From Deltaproteobacteria bacterium HGW-Deltaproteobacteria-13 (lineage in GTDB: Bacteria > Desulfobacterota > Syntrophia > Syntrophales > Smithellaceae): a stretch of DNA of 64,000 nt. A program made the translations under genes and the position numbers. Shown here piece by piece: positions 20,068-29,649 of this stretch; within the stretch, counting starts at the first letter, position 1, and each line of letters starts with the position of its first letter. The DNA lies in contig PHBJ01000005.1 of the NCBI GenBank assembly GCA_002840555.1, forward strand, positions 471,902 to 535,901. Direction: 5' to 3'. The notes below the pieces were generated by a model. That model made no database searches and had not been told where the DNA came from. It saw only the letters and a program-made list of their open reading frames with translations.

Positions 20068-20715
20068 CTATTTTTTGTACAAAGAATTTTTCGCGATGTA
20101 CTGCCTGACTTTATCCGGTGTAAGATACCTTATGGATCTGCCCTCTTTAAACATATCTCTCATTCTTGATGAAGAGATATCCAGAAAGCTTGTATGACGG
20201 AAATAAATGGTATGCCCCGTCGGTCCTGTGAATCCGTCAATTTTTTCATCGTAAGTAAATTTCGCGGCGAATTCTTTCGGCAGAATTTCCGTGAGTCTCA
20301 TATCGTCATATCCGGGACGGGTCATTACGGCAAAATTGCACAACAGCAAGAGTCTCTCCCAGTCTTTCCAGGTCGTGACCGCCTGAAAAGCGTCCTGCCC
20401 GACAATGAAGTACAGTTCCAGATCTTCCATATACTTGTTGAGAATGTATTCCACCGTTTCCACGGAATAGGATTTTCCGGCGCGTAATTTTTCCACTTCG
20501 GAAAAAGAAAAATTTACATTATCTTCGATCGCCAGACGGATCATCTGTTCGCGATGATTAAAAGCCGTGATTTCCGCTTCCAGTTTATGCGGCGGCCGTG
20601 ATGATGGAACAAAAATAATGCGGTTCAGATTAAAGATTCCCATCATTTCTTCCGCGCCGCGCAAATGGCCGAAATGAATCGGATCAAACGTTCCCCCTAA
20701 AAGCCCCCATCTCAT
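20068..20715 (-). CDS. nadD: Nicotinate-nucleotide adenylyltransferase NadD
   Basis: NadD forms deamido-NAD from nicotinate mononucleotide and ATP. The 215-residue protein has the nucleotidyltransferase signature [12 protein letters not shown], the [10 protein letters not shown] substrate loop and the C-terminal ISSSRMRDM (SxxxR-type) motif. It overlaps proA by four bases, so the two are coupled. Confidence 0.95.
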   Translation of the reverse strand: MRWGLLGGTFDPIHFGHLRGAEEMMGIFNLNRIIFVPSSRPPHKLEAEITAFNHREQMIRLAIEDNVNFSFSEVEKLRAGKSYSVETVEYILNKYMEDLELYFIVGQDAFQAVTTWKDWERLLLLCNFAVMTRPGYDDMRLTEILPKEFAAKFTYDEKIDGFTGPTGHTIYFRHTSFLDISSSRMRDMFKEGRSIRYLTPDKVRQYIAKNSLYKK

Positions 20716-21968
20716 GTTCTCACCTGTCCATTACCGTAAATTATAAATTTTGTTGTTGTTAATTCTTCCAGCCCCATGGGGCCGAAAGCGTGAAGTTTGG
20801 TCGTGGAGATGCCGATCTCAGCGCCCAATCCCAGTTCAAAGCCATCGCTGAAACGGGTTGAAGCATTAACCAGCACGGTCGACGAATTAACCTCGTTCAA
20901 GAAGCGCTGCGAATTAACATAATCATTTGTGATGATGGATTCCGTGTGTAAAGAGCCGTATTTCTCAATATGAGCAATAGCCTCATCAATATTATCCACA
21001 ACCTTTACGGCCAGGATCAAATCAAGATATTCCGCATACCAATCATTTTCTCCGGCTTTTTCAATCTTTTTCAGAATTAACTTCGTCCTTTCACATCCCC
21101 GGATCACAACACCCGCTTTTTTAAATTTATTCGCCGCCAGAGGCAGAAATTTACCGGCAATATCTTTATGCACCAGCATTGTTTCCATGGCATTGCATAC
21201 ACCCGGACGCTGAGTTTTGGCGTTCAAACAAATATTGACGGCCATGTCCATATCGGCCTGAGCGTCTACAAAAATATGGCACACTCCCTTATAGTGTTTG
21301 AGTACAGGTATTTTGGACTGGGCAACTACGGCGCGAATCAATTCTTCTCCGCCGCGTGGAATGATTAAATCAATGTACTCATCCAATTGCAGCATTTCTG
21401 AAACCGCTTCACGATCTGTCACCGGAATGACCTGAACCGCGCCGACAGGTATTGTTGTTTTTTTCAAAACTCCCCGCAGGATGGAAGCAATCGCCAAATT
21501 GGATTTGATGGATTCGGAACCACCCCGCAGGATAACGGCGTTACCCGATTTAAGGCAAAGAGCCGAAGCATCAACGGTGACATTGGGGCGTGACTCATAA
21601 ATGATGCCGATGACTCCCAGAGGAATGCGCATCCGGCCCACCAGAAGGCCATTGGGTCTGCGCCACATGGAGGTTACCTTGCCTACGGGATCAGGCAGCG
21701 CGGCGACTTCTCTTAATCCCCTGGCCATCTGTTCAATGGTGGCCTGTTTCAGCGTCAGGCGTTCCAGCATGGCTTTGGCAATGCCTGATTTCCTGGCTTT
21801 GATTACATCTTTGGAATTTTCCGCCAGAAGAAATTTACAGTTCTTCTCCAGTTCATCCGCCATTTGCAGAAGGGCGTTATTTTTTTCCGCCTCTGTTACG
21901 CGTGAAAGTTTTCTTGCCGCCAACACGGCGTCCCGGGCGATCTGTTGTATAGAATTTTTTATATCCAC
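20712..21968 (-). CDS. proA: Gamma-glutamyl phosphate reductase ProA
   Basis: ProA reduces gamma-glutamyl phosphate to glutamate semialdehyde in proline biosynthesis. The 418-residue length and motifs [29 protein letters not shown], the catalytic-cysteine region [12 protein letters not shown], and the C-terminal [20 protein letters not shown] all fit. It precedes nadD, a common arrangement in this phylum. Confidence 0.96.
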   Translation of the reverse strand: MDIKNSIQQIARDAVLAARKLSRVTEAEKNNALLQMADELEKNCKFLLAENSKDVIKARKSGIAKAMLERLTLKQATIEQMARGLREVAALPDPVGKVTSMWRRPNGLLVGRMRIPLGVIGIIYESRPNVTVDASALCLKSGNAVILRGGSESIKSNLAIASILRGVLKKTTIPVGAVQVIPVTDREAVSEMLQLDEYIDLIIPRGGEELIRAVVAQSKIPVLKHYKGVCHIFVDAQADMDMAVNICLNAKTQRPGVCNAMETMLVHKDIAGKFLPLAANKFKKAGVVIRGCERTKLILKKIEKAGENDWYAEYLDLILAVKVVDNIDEAIAHIEKYGSLHTESIITNDYVNSQRFLNEVNSSTVLVNASTRFSDGFELGLGAEIGISTTKLHAFGPMGLEELTTTKFIIYGNGQVRT

Positions 21969-22149
21969 GATATAACCCTAAAAATAAATTTACTTGCATT
22001 TTCGCCAATTATTGATAAAAACTGCCCCGCTTAGAGAATCATCATCTGAAGAGATTGGCAGTCTTCATTTTCTAGCAATAAGCATTAACGAAGTCAATTT
22101 ACAAGACAAAAGTTTACGTGTCAAGGCCTTTGCCCAAGCATAAAATACT

Positions 22150-23217
22150 ATGAGCAGAATACGAATTAAAGCCGGTAAGAAAATCTACCAGATAATCAAA
22201 GATGGCGGATTTAATTTTAATTCTGTTTCAACCTATTTCGGGCCGGCAGTAGGGCCACGATGGCTTATTGCCAGCGGATTTGATCTGACTCTCCTGAAAG
22301 GCGGTTTTCTGGGACGTTCCAAACCGGTGCAACTGGTAGGCTCCTCCGCGGGAGCGTTTCGTTTTGCCGCCTGGCTCCAGCCTCAGGCGATCGAATCTTA
22401 TCATAAACTATTAGATGCTTATATAAATGTTAGATTCACGAAAAGTGACACACCGGCAACGGCATTGGAAAGAATTACCGGCATTATTAATGACTATCTG
22501 GAAGATGACGCGCTTTCGTTTGCCCTGGCCAATAAAAAATACCGTCTGGTTGTAATTACCGCACGATCACGCGGCCTTGTCGCTTTTCAAAACATCTGGT
22601 TACAAAAACTGGGATTGGCAACCTGTTTTGTATTTAATTATTTCAGCCGTGAAAACATTTATAAATTCGCGGACAGAATTGTTTTTTATAACGCTTCCAA
22701 ACCGCCGGCATTTTGTCTGAGATCGCAATTCCGCGGAAATTATATACCAATGAATGAGGTTAATTTTAAATATGCCGTCATTGCCTCCGGCGCTATCCCT
22801 CTTGTGATTGACGGCGTGCATGATATTTACGGCGCTCCCCGCGGAGTCTATCGCGACGGCGGCCTTATTGATTACCATCTGAGCCACCAGTTTGCCGCCA
22901 AGGAAAATGAAATCGTGCTTTTCTTTCATCATCAGGAGAGAATAATTCCCGGCTGGCTGGATAAAAAAATAACACGCCGCATGCCGGAACCTCATACCTT
23001 GAACAATGTTTTAATGGTTTTCCCCTCGCAGAGCTTTATAGAAAATCTTCCGGGAGAAAAAGTGCCCGACCGCACTGACTTTGTTACATATAGTAATGAT
23101 CAGGAAACAAGGATCAGGAACTGGCGCAAGGCAGTGGAACTCTCCGCGCCGCTCGGCGAAGATTTTTTAGAACTAGTGGAAAGCGGCAAAATTAAAGACA
23201 TAGTAGAGAAGATTTAA
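22150..23217 (+). CDS. Patatin-like phospholipase
   Basis: A 355-residue protein with the patatin nucleophile elbow VGSSAGAF (GxSxG) and the aspartate motif RDGGLIDY, forming the Ser-Asp dyad of patatin-type lipid acyl hydrolases. No signal peptide is evident. It stands alone on the plus strand and ends in a long hairpin. Confidence 0.8.
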   Translation: MSRIRIKAGKKIYQIIKDGGFNFNSVSTYFGPAVGPRWLIASGFDLTLLKGGFLGRSKPVQLVGSSAGAFRFAAWLQPQAIESYHKLLDAYINVRFTKSDTPATALERITGIINDYLEDDALSFALANKKYRLVVITARSRGLVAFQNIWLQKLGLATCFVFNYFSRENIYKFADRIVFYNASKPPAFCLRSQFRGNYIPMNEVNFKYAVIASGAIPLVIDGVHDIYGAPRGVYRDGGLIDYHLSHQFAAKENEIVLFFHHQERIIPGWLDKKITRRMPEPHTLNNVLMVFPSQSFIENLPGEKVPDRTDFVTYSNDQETRIRNWRKAVELSAPLGEDFLELVESGKIKDIVEKI

Positions 23218-23288
23218 GGGTTAAGTAATTAAGTTTTAAGAAAAAAGAATTGCGCGAAGCGCCTCAATTATACTTAATTACTTAAACC
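23218..23288 (+). terminator. Long palindromic hairpin between the patatin and radical SAM genes
   Basis: GGTTAAGTAATTAAGT (23,219-23,234) pairs with ACTTAATTACTTAAACC (23,272-23,288) with one mismatch, and an inner GCGC-GAA-GCGC stem sits in the loop. It begins right after the patatin stop. It could be a terminator or a small miniature inverted-repeat element. Confidence 0.5.
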
Positions 23289-23315
23289 TTAACTACTTAA
23301 AGCTATTGGTTTTCT

Positions 23316-24230
23316 ATGATCATTCAGTCCCTTTTAGACATCTACAAATCCTGCACCCTTTGTCCACGTGCCTGTAAAGTTGACCGGACAAAAAGCGAAC
23401 TGGGCTATTGCCGTCTGCCTGCCGATATTGTCATGGATTGCACACTTCCCCATCATGGAGAAGAACCGCCTCTGTCCGGAACAAAAGGGGCCGGAACAAT
23501 TTTTCTTTCATCCTGCAACCTCGGCTGCGTCTATTGCCAGAACTATCAGATTTCTCATGAAACGAGGGGACGTCATCTGACGGTATTGCAATTGGCAGCC
23601 GTCATGCTCGATCTGCAAAGAAAAGGCTGCCATAATGTTGAACCGGTCACACCGACGCCGCAAGCGCCATTGATCATGGAGGCCCTGTGCCTGGCGCGCG
23701 CGCAGGGGCTTACTGTCCCTTTTGTTTACAATTGCGGCGGTTATGAAAATCCGAACGTTATCCGGCTGCTGGAAGATATGGTGGATATTTATCTGCCGGA
23801 TTTCAAATACGGTCTGGAAAAAGATGCTGTGGAATTTTCTTCCGCGCCGGGATATCCCCGCTTCGCGCTGGATTCAATAAAAGAAATGGTGAAGCAGGTC
23901 GGTGATGGGCTGGAACTGAACAACGGTGTCGCGCAGAAAGGAATAATCATTCGCCATCTGGTTTTACCCGACAGAATTGAAAATTCCAAAGCAGTTTTAA
24001 GACTGATCAAAAAAGAAATATCCACGTCGGTTTTCTTAAGCCTCATGTCCCAATATACCCCGATTGCCAAGGTACGAAATCATCCAAATTTGGGACGCAG
24101 AATAACCAGGAATGAATATGAACAGGTTTCAGACTATGCTCTTAAATTAGGTTTTGAAAACATTTTTATCCAGGAAGTCAACGACTACGAACTGACACCG
24201 GATTTTGACAAAGACAATCCCTTTGATTAA
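23316..24230 (+). CDS. PflA-like radical SAM protein
   Basis: A 304-residue radical SAM enzyme. The N-terminal CTLCPRACKVDR motif and the core SSCNLGCVYCQN (CxxxCxxC) are typical of the pyruvate-formate-lyase-activating-enzyme-like YgiQ/PflX group. Several of these act as glycyl radical activators, but no glycyl radical enzyme is adjacent, so the target is unknown. Confidence 0.82.
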   Translation: MIIQSLLDIYKSCTLCPRACKVDRTKSELGYCRLPADIVMDCTLPHHGEEPPLSGTKGAGTIFLSSCNLGCVYCQNYQISHETRGRHLTVLQLAAVMLDLQRKGCHNVEPVTPTPQAPLIMEALCLARAQGLTVPFVYNCGGYENPNVIRLLEDMVDIYLPDFKYGLEKDAVEFSSAPGYPRFALDSIKEMVKQVGDGLELNNGVAQKGIIIRHLVLPDRIENSKAVLRLIKKEISTSVFLSLMSQYTPIAKVRNHPNLGRRITRNEYEQVSDYALKLGFENIFIQEVNDYELTPDFDKDNPFD

Positions 24231-24316
24231 CATTAATGGCTCTCTTGAATGGATAATGCAAAAATCAGCCAGAGCGTAGCGATCGGTTGGATTGATTTTG
24301 TTGGGTAGTTCTCATA

Positions 24317-25120
24317 TTAAAAATTCTCAACGAAGGGATATAGTGGCCATTTGGTGATGAAACTATTTATAAATTTTTCTTTGGGTATTGCTAATCTTTT
24401 CTCAATTTGATTCGCAACGTTTCCATACAAAGAATAGATTCGCTCCATTTTAGTATTCTCATTTACATACTGTTTCATGTAAATTTCATTTATAATTGAT
24501 AGGCTTTCTTCCTTATATAATCCAGCATTGTGGGTTATCCGGAATAGGGCTAATTCTTCTTCAGCACATTTAATTGAGTAAAGACGAGCTGATTTATGCA
24601 AACTACCATTTTCCCTTTGAGGACTATACCAACAACCATCCCAGTCAGAATAGTCTACATAGAGAGGCATCTCTCTTAAATATTTTGTATCATGAGGCAT
24701 ATCAGGCTCACCTGATTCTGGAGCTGACGGCCACCACTTCTTAACATCATTTTCCCACATCTCTTTTACCTCTTCCATATTACCTAATCTGGGTAGGCTG
24801 AGCACATTATAATATGCATATTTAGCAATATGGCTATAGTATGCTCTACAAAGACGTTTCAGCACGCTCTCATGACGAGAAAAATTCAATCTGCATGCAT
24901 CTATAAGTATATGTACTTTAGCCATTTCTTCACGTGCAGTTGAACCGAGAAATGAAGCTGTCATATACCCATCGGTATCCTTAAGAAGGTTAGCATCTTT
25001 AACTAGCCGTTCTACATTCGCCAAGAGGATATCAAATCCATCTGAAAGAATTGTAAAAGTATTGTTGCTCACAAAGAGATTCTTGTAAAGCATGTCCCAC
25101 GGTGCAGGTTGATTTTCCAA
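24317..25120 (-). CDS. AbiV-like HEPN domain protein
   Basis: A 267-residue protein. Residues 25-85 resemble the AbiV abortive-infection family (DILLANVERLVKD, then STAREEMAKVHILID). A possible HEPN motif RAYYSH (R-x4-H) follows at about residue 100. AbiV family proteins block phage translation. The gene is more AT-rich than its chromosomal neighbours and lies in a two-gene insert. The family call is from pattern recognition and needs profile confirmation. Confidence 0.5.
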   Translation of the reverse strand: MENQPAPWDMLYKNLFVSNNTFTILSDGFDILLANVERLVKDANLLKDTDGYMTASFLGSTAREEMAKVHILIDACRLNFSRHESVLKRLCRAYYSHIAKYAYYNVLSLPRLGNMEEVKEMWENDVKKWWPSAPESGEPDMPHDTKYLREMPLYVDYSDWDGCWYSPQRENGSLHKSARLYSIKCAEEELALFRITHNAGLYKEESLSIINEIYMKQYVNENTKMERIYSLYGNVANQIEKRLAIPKEKFINSFITKWPLYPFVENF

Positions 25121-25194
25121 TGATTCTATCCCTTATTATACAATTTATGTTAGAAGGTTAACATAGCATTATATTGGGTATACACCCAATCCAG

Positions 25195-25950
25195 CTACCG
25201 ATGGATGGCCGGGTTATCATTTTTTTTATTTACCATTTTCTTAAATTCTCTTTCAATTTGTTCTGTGCTAAGATTTATAAAAGCATCTTCATAATACGAC
25301 ACACCAATGTTTTTATATTCTTTCACGTTGTTTATGACTTTTTCTACATCTGCTATCTTTAAAATTTTACCTAATCTATAGGCATAGTATCTTTCTATGT
25401 TAAATTTTTTATTATATTTCCTTTCTTCTTCTGCTAATATTTTATTATCTTCCTCAACAAAGGCATCTAGTGTTCGCCAAAGATCTTCTTTAGTGTTTAT
25501 CTGTGAATCATAAATTCCATCATCTTCTATTTCATTTCTTTCATCATTATTTAAATAATTTATCCCCCAAAATTTATCATAATTATCATTATACTCAGGC
25601 GCATAATAATCTTGAAAAAGATCAACTAAAAAACGTGATTCTTTTTCGTTTCCTATGGCTTGCGCAAAACCATAAGCAATACCTACCTTATATGAAATAT
25701 TTAATTCATGAGTTTCATTAGTCCATCCATGAGCTTTTTCAATATCATTGCGCAGACGATTTAGTACGAAAGAGATAATATACCCAATAATTTCTAAGAA
25801 AATTTTTCTATCTCGTTCTTGAAAGCGAACATCTTCAATCCACGAACTTATAGCTGTTAGTGAAAATATTTGACGAGTTGATGCTATCGTTTTTTCTGCC
25901 AGCCACCAACCCCGTAAAAAAATTTCTTTTTTATCTTTTAAAAAATTCAT
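25195..25950 (-). CDS. Hypothetical protein, partner of the AbiV-like gene
   Basis: A 251-residue, highly charged, AT-rich soluble protein rich in Asn, Lys and Glu. No family is recognised. It lies 74 bases upstream of the AbiV-like gene on the same strand, so the two may be one transcription unit. A defence role is only suggested by that neighbour. Confidence 0.55.
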   Translation of the reverse strand: MNFLKDKKEIFLRGWWLAEKTIASTRQIFSLTAISSWIEDVRFQERDRKIFLEIIGYIISFVLNRLRNDIEKAHGWTNETHELNISYKVGIAYGFAQAIGNEKESRFLVDLFQDYYAPEYNDNYDKFWGINYLNNDERNEIEDDGIYDSQINTKEDLWRTLDAFVEEDNKILAEEERKYNKKFNIERYYAYRLGKILKIADVEKVINNVKEYKNIGVSYYEDAFINLSTEQIEREFKKMVNKKNDNPAIHR

Positions 25951-26024
25951 GGTTTTATTTTTTATGATAATAATTAATATGCTTTATGGGTTTTTTCCGA
26001 AATGTGGTGCAATCTTATTTCATT

Positions 26025-26855
26025 TTACAAAAAATAAAAAGAGAAAATTATGAATAATGGGGGCTGTTCAAAAATGTTCAGATGCAAGGCGCGCGAGTAT
26101 CGCGGAGTGAGGCCTACTTTTTCGTAGGTCGCAGCGACGCGAACGGAGCGCAACGCCGCCCCCACCGGAGGCTGGAACTGGAATCTTTTTTGCGCCAGTC
26201 CCGTATTGACGGAAATATTGGAAAATTTCAGTGTGGTGGAATTGCCCATAATATCATCGAAACTTATCTGCATAATATAAAAATTGCTTTTATCAATTGT
26301 AAGATTAATGGAATTGCAGGCGGCTGTCTTTTCCTTAGGGTACAAAACGAGCAAATAATTACTGTCTTTGTCTAAAGCCTTGGGTTCGGCATATTTGATT
26401 ATAAAATCATCTTTCAGTTTTCCCGTTCCGGAAAAAAAATTAATTAAAAATTTCGACTGAAAAACACTTTCTGATTTCTGCTTATAAGCAACTTTTTCAT
26501 TAGCAAGATAGAGCCACGCCGTTTGACTGTTAAGCACCAGTTTTTTCCCCTGCGGTTTTGTGTACTCCCAGAGCATGCTCTTCGGATTTTTGAAAAAAAT
26601 CCTGCCTGATTCCCTTTCCGTTTTCTTGATTGACTTGATGGTCGCTTCCTGAACGAAATCAGCCTTCAGGTCTTTTGTTTTCTCATAAGCGCTCTGAAGT
26701 TTTTGCGCAACATCTCCAACCGCCGGAAGTTCTTCGGAAAAAACAAAGGAAGGCAGCGATAACAGCGATAAAATAAGGAAAAGAGCAATCCCGATTACCG
26801 TAAATAGCTTATTTTTTTTGCAAAATTTTTTTGTCATTTTCTTATAAAAAAACAT
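26025..26855 (-). CDS. lolA: Outer membrane lipoprotein carrier protein LolA, altered C-terminus
   Basis: LolA carries lipoproteins across the periplasm to LolB. The protein has an N-terminal hydrophobic signal segment and the family pattern KTKDLKADFVQEA, GRIFFKNPKSMLWEY and QKRFQFQPPVG near the usual end. The last 45 residues (from AALRSVRVAAT onward) are coded by a dispersed repeat, not by lolA sequence. Signal peptide start is uncertain because two Met codons precede the hydrophobic core. Confidence 0.85.
   Translation of the reverse strand: MFFYKKMTKKFCKKNKLFTVIGIALFLILSLLSLPSFVFSEELPAVGDVAQKLQSAYEKTKDLKADFVQEATIKSIKKTERESGRIFFKNPKSMLWEYTKPQGKKLVLNSQTAWLYLANEKVAYKQKSESVFQSKFLINFFSGTGKLKDDFIIKYAEPKALDKDSNYLLVLYPKEKTAACNSINLTIDKSNFYIMQISFDDIMGNSTTLKFSNISVNTGLAQKRFQFQPPVGAALRSVRVAATYEKVGLTPRYSRALHLNIFEQPPLFIIFSFYFL
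26050..26165. repeat. Dispersed GC-rich repeat at the 3' end of lolA
   Basis: The segment opens with GGGCTGTTCAAAAATGTTCAG and contains the hairpin CCTAC-TTTTTC-GTAGG plus GCG-rich flanks. It differs sharply in composition from its surroundings and has the look of a chromosomal extragenic repeat. It replaces the natural lolA stop region. Confidence 0.5.
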
Positions 26856-26970
26856 GCCATCGGCGGCGCACTTTTTCCGGGGTAGTTAATATCTGTCTTT
26901 ACCATTGTGACATAAGTGGCGACTATCAAAGGATATATTCAAAAGTTATTGATTATATTGAATATTTAAG

Positions 26971-27071
26971 TTGCACAAACCTTGTGCAATTTGGTGTAAA
27001 ATCGCAACAATTACGTACTTACAAAGATTATCAACAGAGTTATCAACAACCATTTCCACAGTCTTGTGGAA
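26971..27071. promoter_or_regulatory. Cluster of DnaA-box-like 9-mers and small dyads
   Basis: Two copies of TTATCAACA lie at 27,028-27,036 and 27,040-27,048. They are one mismatch from the DnaA box TTATCCACA. A TTTCCACA/TTGTGGAA dyad follows at 27,053-27,071, and a perfect TTGCACAA/TTGTGCAA dyad lies at 26,971-26,989. This may be a DnaA-titration site or a regulatory region upstream of lolA. Confidence 0.3.
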
Positions 27072-27112
27072 TACAAATCCAAGTGCCCGTATATAAGAAG
27101 AAAAATAAAAAT

Positions 27113-28210
27113 TTACTTCTTAGCGGTCTTTTTCCCGTCTAATATTTTGACACGCCAGCCGAAAGGATCATCCTTCAATCCATACTGAATTTGAAGAATT
27201 TCATTATATAATTTTTCCGCCAGAGCGCCGGTCTTGCCGCCGTTGATCGCATATTCTTTACCGCGGAAATGAATATGTCCTACAGGGGAAACGACTGCCG
27301 CCGTCCCGGAAGCAAAAGATTCTTTTAATGAACCATTTTTGGAAGCGGCAATAACTTCATCAATGGATATTTGTCTTTCGACAACCTTGATGCCCAGATG
27401 TTTGGCCAGCTTAATCACCGAGTTTCGCGTAACACCCGGCAAAATTGATCCGCCCAGATGAGGGGTGACTAATTCATCGCCGATCACAAAAAAGATATTG
27501 CTGGTGCCGACCTCTTCCACATATCTTTTCTCGGAGGAATCCAGCCAGAGAACCTGCGTGTAGCCCATGCCCGTAGCAATTTTGCTGGCGTAAAGACTGG
27601 CGGCATAATTGCCGGCGGCTTTAATGTGACCAATCCCGCCGCGCACCGCGCGGGAGTATTCCTCCGAAACAAACATCTTGGTCGGGGCAAAACCGCTGGC
27701 ATAATAGGCACCCACCGGCCCGACAACGATAAAAAAGAGATATTCATTGGCAGGATGAACACCCAAAGCCGCTTCCGTTGCAATCATGGTCGGACGGATA
27801 TACATGGAAGTCCCGACTCCGCGGGGAATCCAGTCTTTTTCCAGAATGATCAGTTTTTTCATGGCTTCCATGAAGAGATTCTCATCGATTGTCGGCATGC
27901 AGAGTCTTTCCGCCGACGAATTCATTCTTTTAATGTTTTCCTGCGGACGGAAAAGATAAATTGCGCCGTCCTGACCTCGATAGGCTTTAAGGCCTTCAAA
28001 AATCTCCTGTGCGTAATGCAGGCACATTGCCGTGGGATCCAGCTGCAATTTACGGTATGGTTCGATGACCGGCTCATACCAGCCCTTGCCTTCCTTATAT
28101 TTCACATTGAAAAAGTGATCGGTAAAAACTTTCCCGAAACCAAGCTTCGTTTCATCAGTAGGTTTAGTTTTTCTATTTTTGAGTGGCGCTTTCTTGATTT
28201 TAATTTCCAT
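27113..28210 (-). CDS. ilvE: Branched-chain amino acid aminotransferase
   Basis: A 365-residue class IV PLP aminotransferase of the longer IlvE type. It has YAQEIFEGLKAYRG, FRPQENIKRMN, the PLP-lysine region IKAAGNYAASL, VEEVGTSNIFF and GSILPGVTRNSVI. It makes or degrades Leu, Ile and Val. ATG 28,210, preceded by AGAGG, is preferred over an ATG 15 bases upstream. Confidence 0.94.
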   Translation of the reverse strand: MEIKIKKAPLKNRKTKPTDETKLGFGKVFTDHFFNVKYKEGKGWYEPVIEPYRKLQLDPTAMCLHYAQEIFEGLKAYRGQDGAIYLFRPQENIKRMNSSAERLCMPTIDENLFMEAMKKLIILEKDWIPRGVGTSMYIRPTMIATEAALGVHPANEYLFFIVVGPVGAYYASGFAPTKMFVSEEYSRAVRGGIGHIKAAGNYAASLYASKIATGMGYTQVLWLDSSEKRYVEEVGTSNIFFVIGDELVTPHLGGSILPGVTRNSVIKLAKHLGIKVVERQISIDEVIAASKNGSLKESFASGTAAVVSPVGHIHFRGKEYAINGGKTGALAEKLYNEILQIQYGLKDDPFGWRVKILDGKKTAKK

Positions 28211-28300
28211 AAATGCCTCTTTCACCAGGCTGCTACCTTGTTCATATCTTTATTGCCCCGGGAGTCGGTCTGGTATTAAAATTTTTATTTTCACATAGCA

Positions 28301-28778
28301 CTAAATTAAACTTCTATCAAGGCTTCGATACTGAATTGCTTCGGCGACATGGGATGATTTTATCGCTTCGTTATTTTCCAGATCGGCAATGGTGCGGGAA
28401 ACTTTTAATACCCGGTTTACCGCCCGTGCGCTTAATCCCAGTTTTTCAATGGCCATTTCGATGAGTTTGTGCGCTTCTTCATCAATCTGGCAGAAATCCC
28501 TGATTTGTTTTTCCGTCATCCGGGCGTTGCACACAACACCATTGCGGCCAAAACGTTTTTTTTGCAGATCGCGAGCTTTGTTGACGCGCTTCCTGACGTC
28601 TGCGGAAGATTCGCCCATTTCTTTATCGGACAGGGCACGATATTTAACCGAAGGAACTTCAATATGCAAATCTATTCGATCCAACAGCGGCCCCGATATT
28701 TTCGATTGATACTGACGGATTTGCTGCGGCGTACAGCGGCAGGCATGGACACGGTCGCCGAAATAACCGCAGGGACAT
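28301..28778 (-). pseudogene. yifB: 3' part of yifB/comM, separated by the island
   Basis: On the minus strand from the island edge the frame reads CPCGYFGDRVHACRC, then LLDRIDLHIEVP and the C-terminal lid domain (SARAVNRVLKVSRTIADLE). This is the C-terminal part of the YifB/ComM Mg-chelatase-like AAA+ protein. It has no start of its own, so it is a fragment. The 5' part is at 59,528-60,583. Joining the two at the shared CAT restores the frame without a gap. Confidence 0.95.
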
Positions 28779-28797
28779 TCCGGCGTTGCCTTTCTGC
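28776..28797. other. Left attachment junction (hybrid att site)
   Basis: The CAT core at 28,776 is preceded by yifB sequence and followed by the island arm GCGTTGCCTTTCTGC (28,783-28,797). This arm is the inverted partner of the arm at the right end, with 13 of 15 bases matching. Confidence 0.85.
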
Positions 28798-29241
28798 AAA
28801 ATTAGCCTAAAAGCGCGTAAACCCATTCCGTCCGCCTATCCTAAGTATCTAAAAACACTTGGAGATCATTTGAGAAAGAACCGTTTGGATAAAAAACTAC
28901 TTCAAAGAGAAGTTGGCCGTCAATTTGGAGTTGAAAAAGACACCATCACTAATTGGGAAATAAACCGAACGTTTCCATCACTTTCTCATATACCAAAAAT
29001 CATAAAATTCATAGGTTATATTCCTTGGGAAGTATCGGCTCAAAACATCAAACTTTGTCGTAAAACAATGGGAATAAGTCAAAAATCACTGGCCAAACAG
29101 ATAGGTGTCGATCCGAGCACACTAAGTCGTTGGGAAAAAGGAATAAAAGCCCCTTCAAAGGAAAAACTGAAAATGCTGTCGAAATGCTTCGCTTCATTTT
29201 CTTTATCCTTCGTACAGACTGAAGAAAAATCTTTTCTGTAA
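28786..29241 (+). CDS. Double helix-turn-helix protein; in-frame continuation of the integrase in the circular form
   Basis: A 151-residue protein starting with TTG inside the attachment arm. It contains two XRE-like HTH units: residues 24-75 (LGDHLRKNRLDKKLLQREVG, then TITNWEINR) and residues 85-135 (LCRKTMGISQKSLAKQIG, then STLSRWEKG). If the island ends are joined, codons run without a stop from the integrase through the core into this frame, giving one 645-residue protein. In the integrated state it would be expressed separately, if at all, from a start in the att arm. No good ribosome binding site is visible before the TTG, which supports the split-gene view. Confidence 0.8.
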   Translation: MPFCKISLKARKPIPSAYPKYLKTLGDHLRKNRLDKKLLQREVGRQFGVEKDTITNWEINRTFPSLSHIPKIIKFIGYIPWEVSAQNIKLCRKTMGISQKSLAKQIGVDPSTLSRWEKGIKAPSKEKLKMLSKCFASFSLSFVQTEEKSFL

Positions 29242-29256
29242 AACCTAAAGGTAAGC

Positions 29257-29556
29257 CTAATGCTTTGTGGAAGGGTCCTTAGTGCCCTCTTTCCCCGTGT
29301 AGGGATTCACATTGCCTTTAGTTGACCAGTTGTCGTACTTGCTATGGTTCAGATTTGTTGCGTGCGATGGCGCAACGTATGTACCGTTCTTCTTAACATA
29401 TCCTCTGATTCTGTGGCTTCCTCCAGTGGAGCTGTTTTTTATGCTTGAGTGGCTACCGCTGCGATGACCACCACCGAAATGCCCGCCTCCCCCCCTCGCA
29501 AAAACCGTCGCGGATGCAAATATCAGAATTACAAAGACAATCACAACTTTTTTCAT
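29257..29556 (-). CDS. Small secreted Gly/His/Ser-rich protein
   Basis: A 99-residue protein with a clear signal peptide (MKKVVIVFVILIFASATVFA). The mature part begins with glycine and histidine runs (GGGGHFGGGHRSGSH), followed by a basic segment with YVKKNGTYV. The ATG at 29,556 is preceded by GGAGGG and is preferred to an upstream ATG. Histidine richness could bind metal; the function is unknown. Confidence 0.65.
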   Translation of the reverse strand: MKKVVIVFVILIFASATVFARGGGGHFGGGHRSGSHSSIKNSSTGGSHRIRGYVKKNGTYVAPSHATNLNHSKYDNWSTKGNVNPYTGKEGTKDPSTKH

Positions 29557-29649
29557 GGTTCCCTCCTTTGTTGAAAAAGGGCTGTACATCAAAATGTAAT
29601 GCCCATTTTTAGATCAAGTTCTGTTCATTGCATTTTTACCTGTCGAAAA

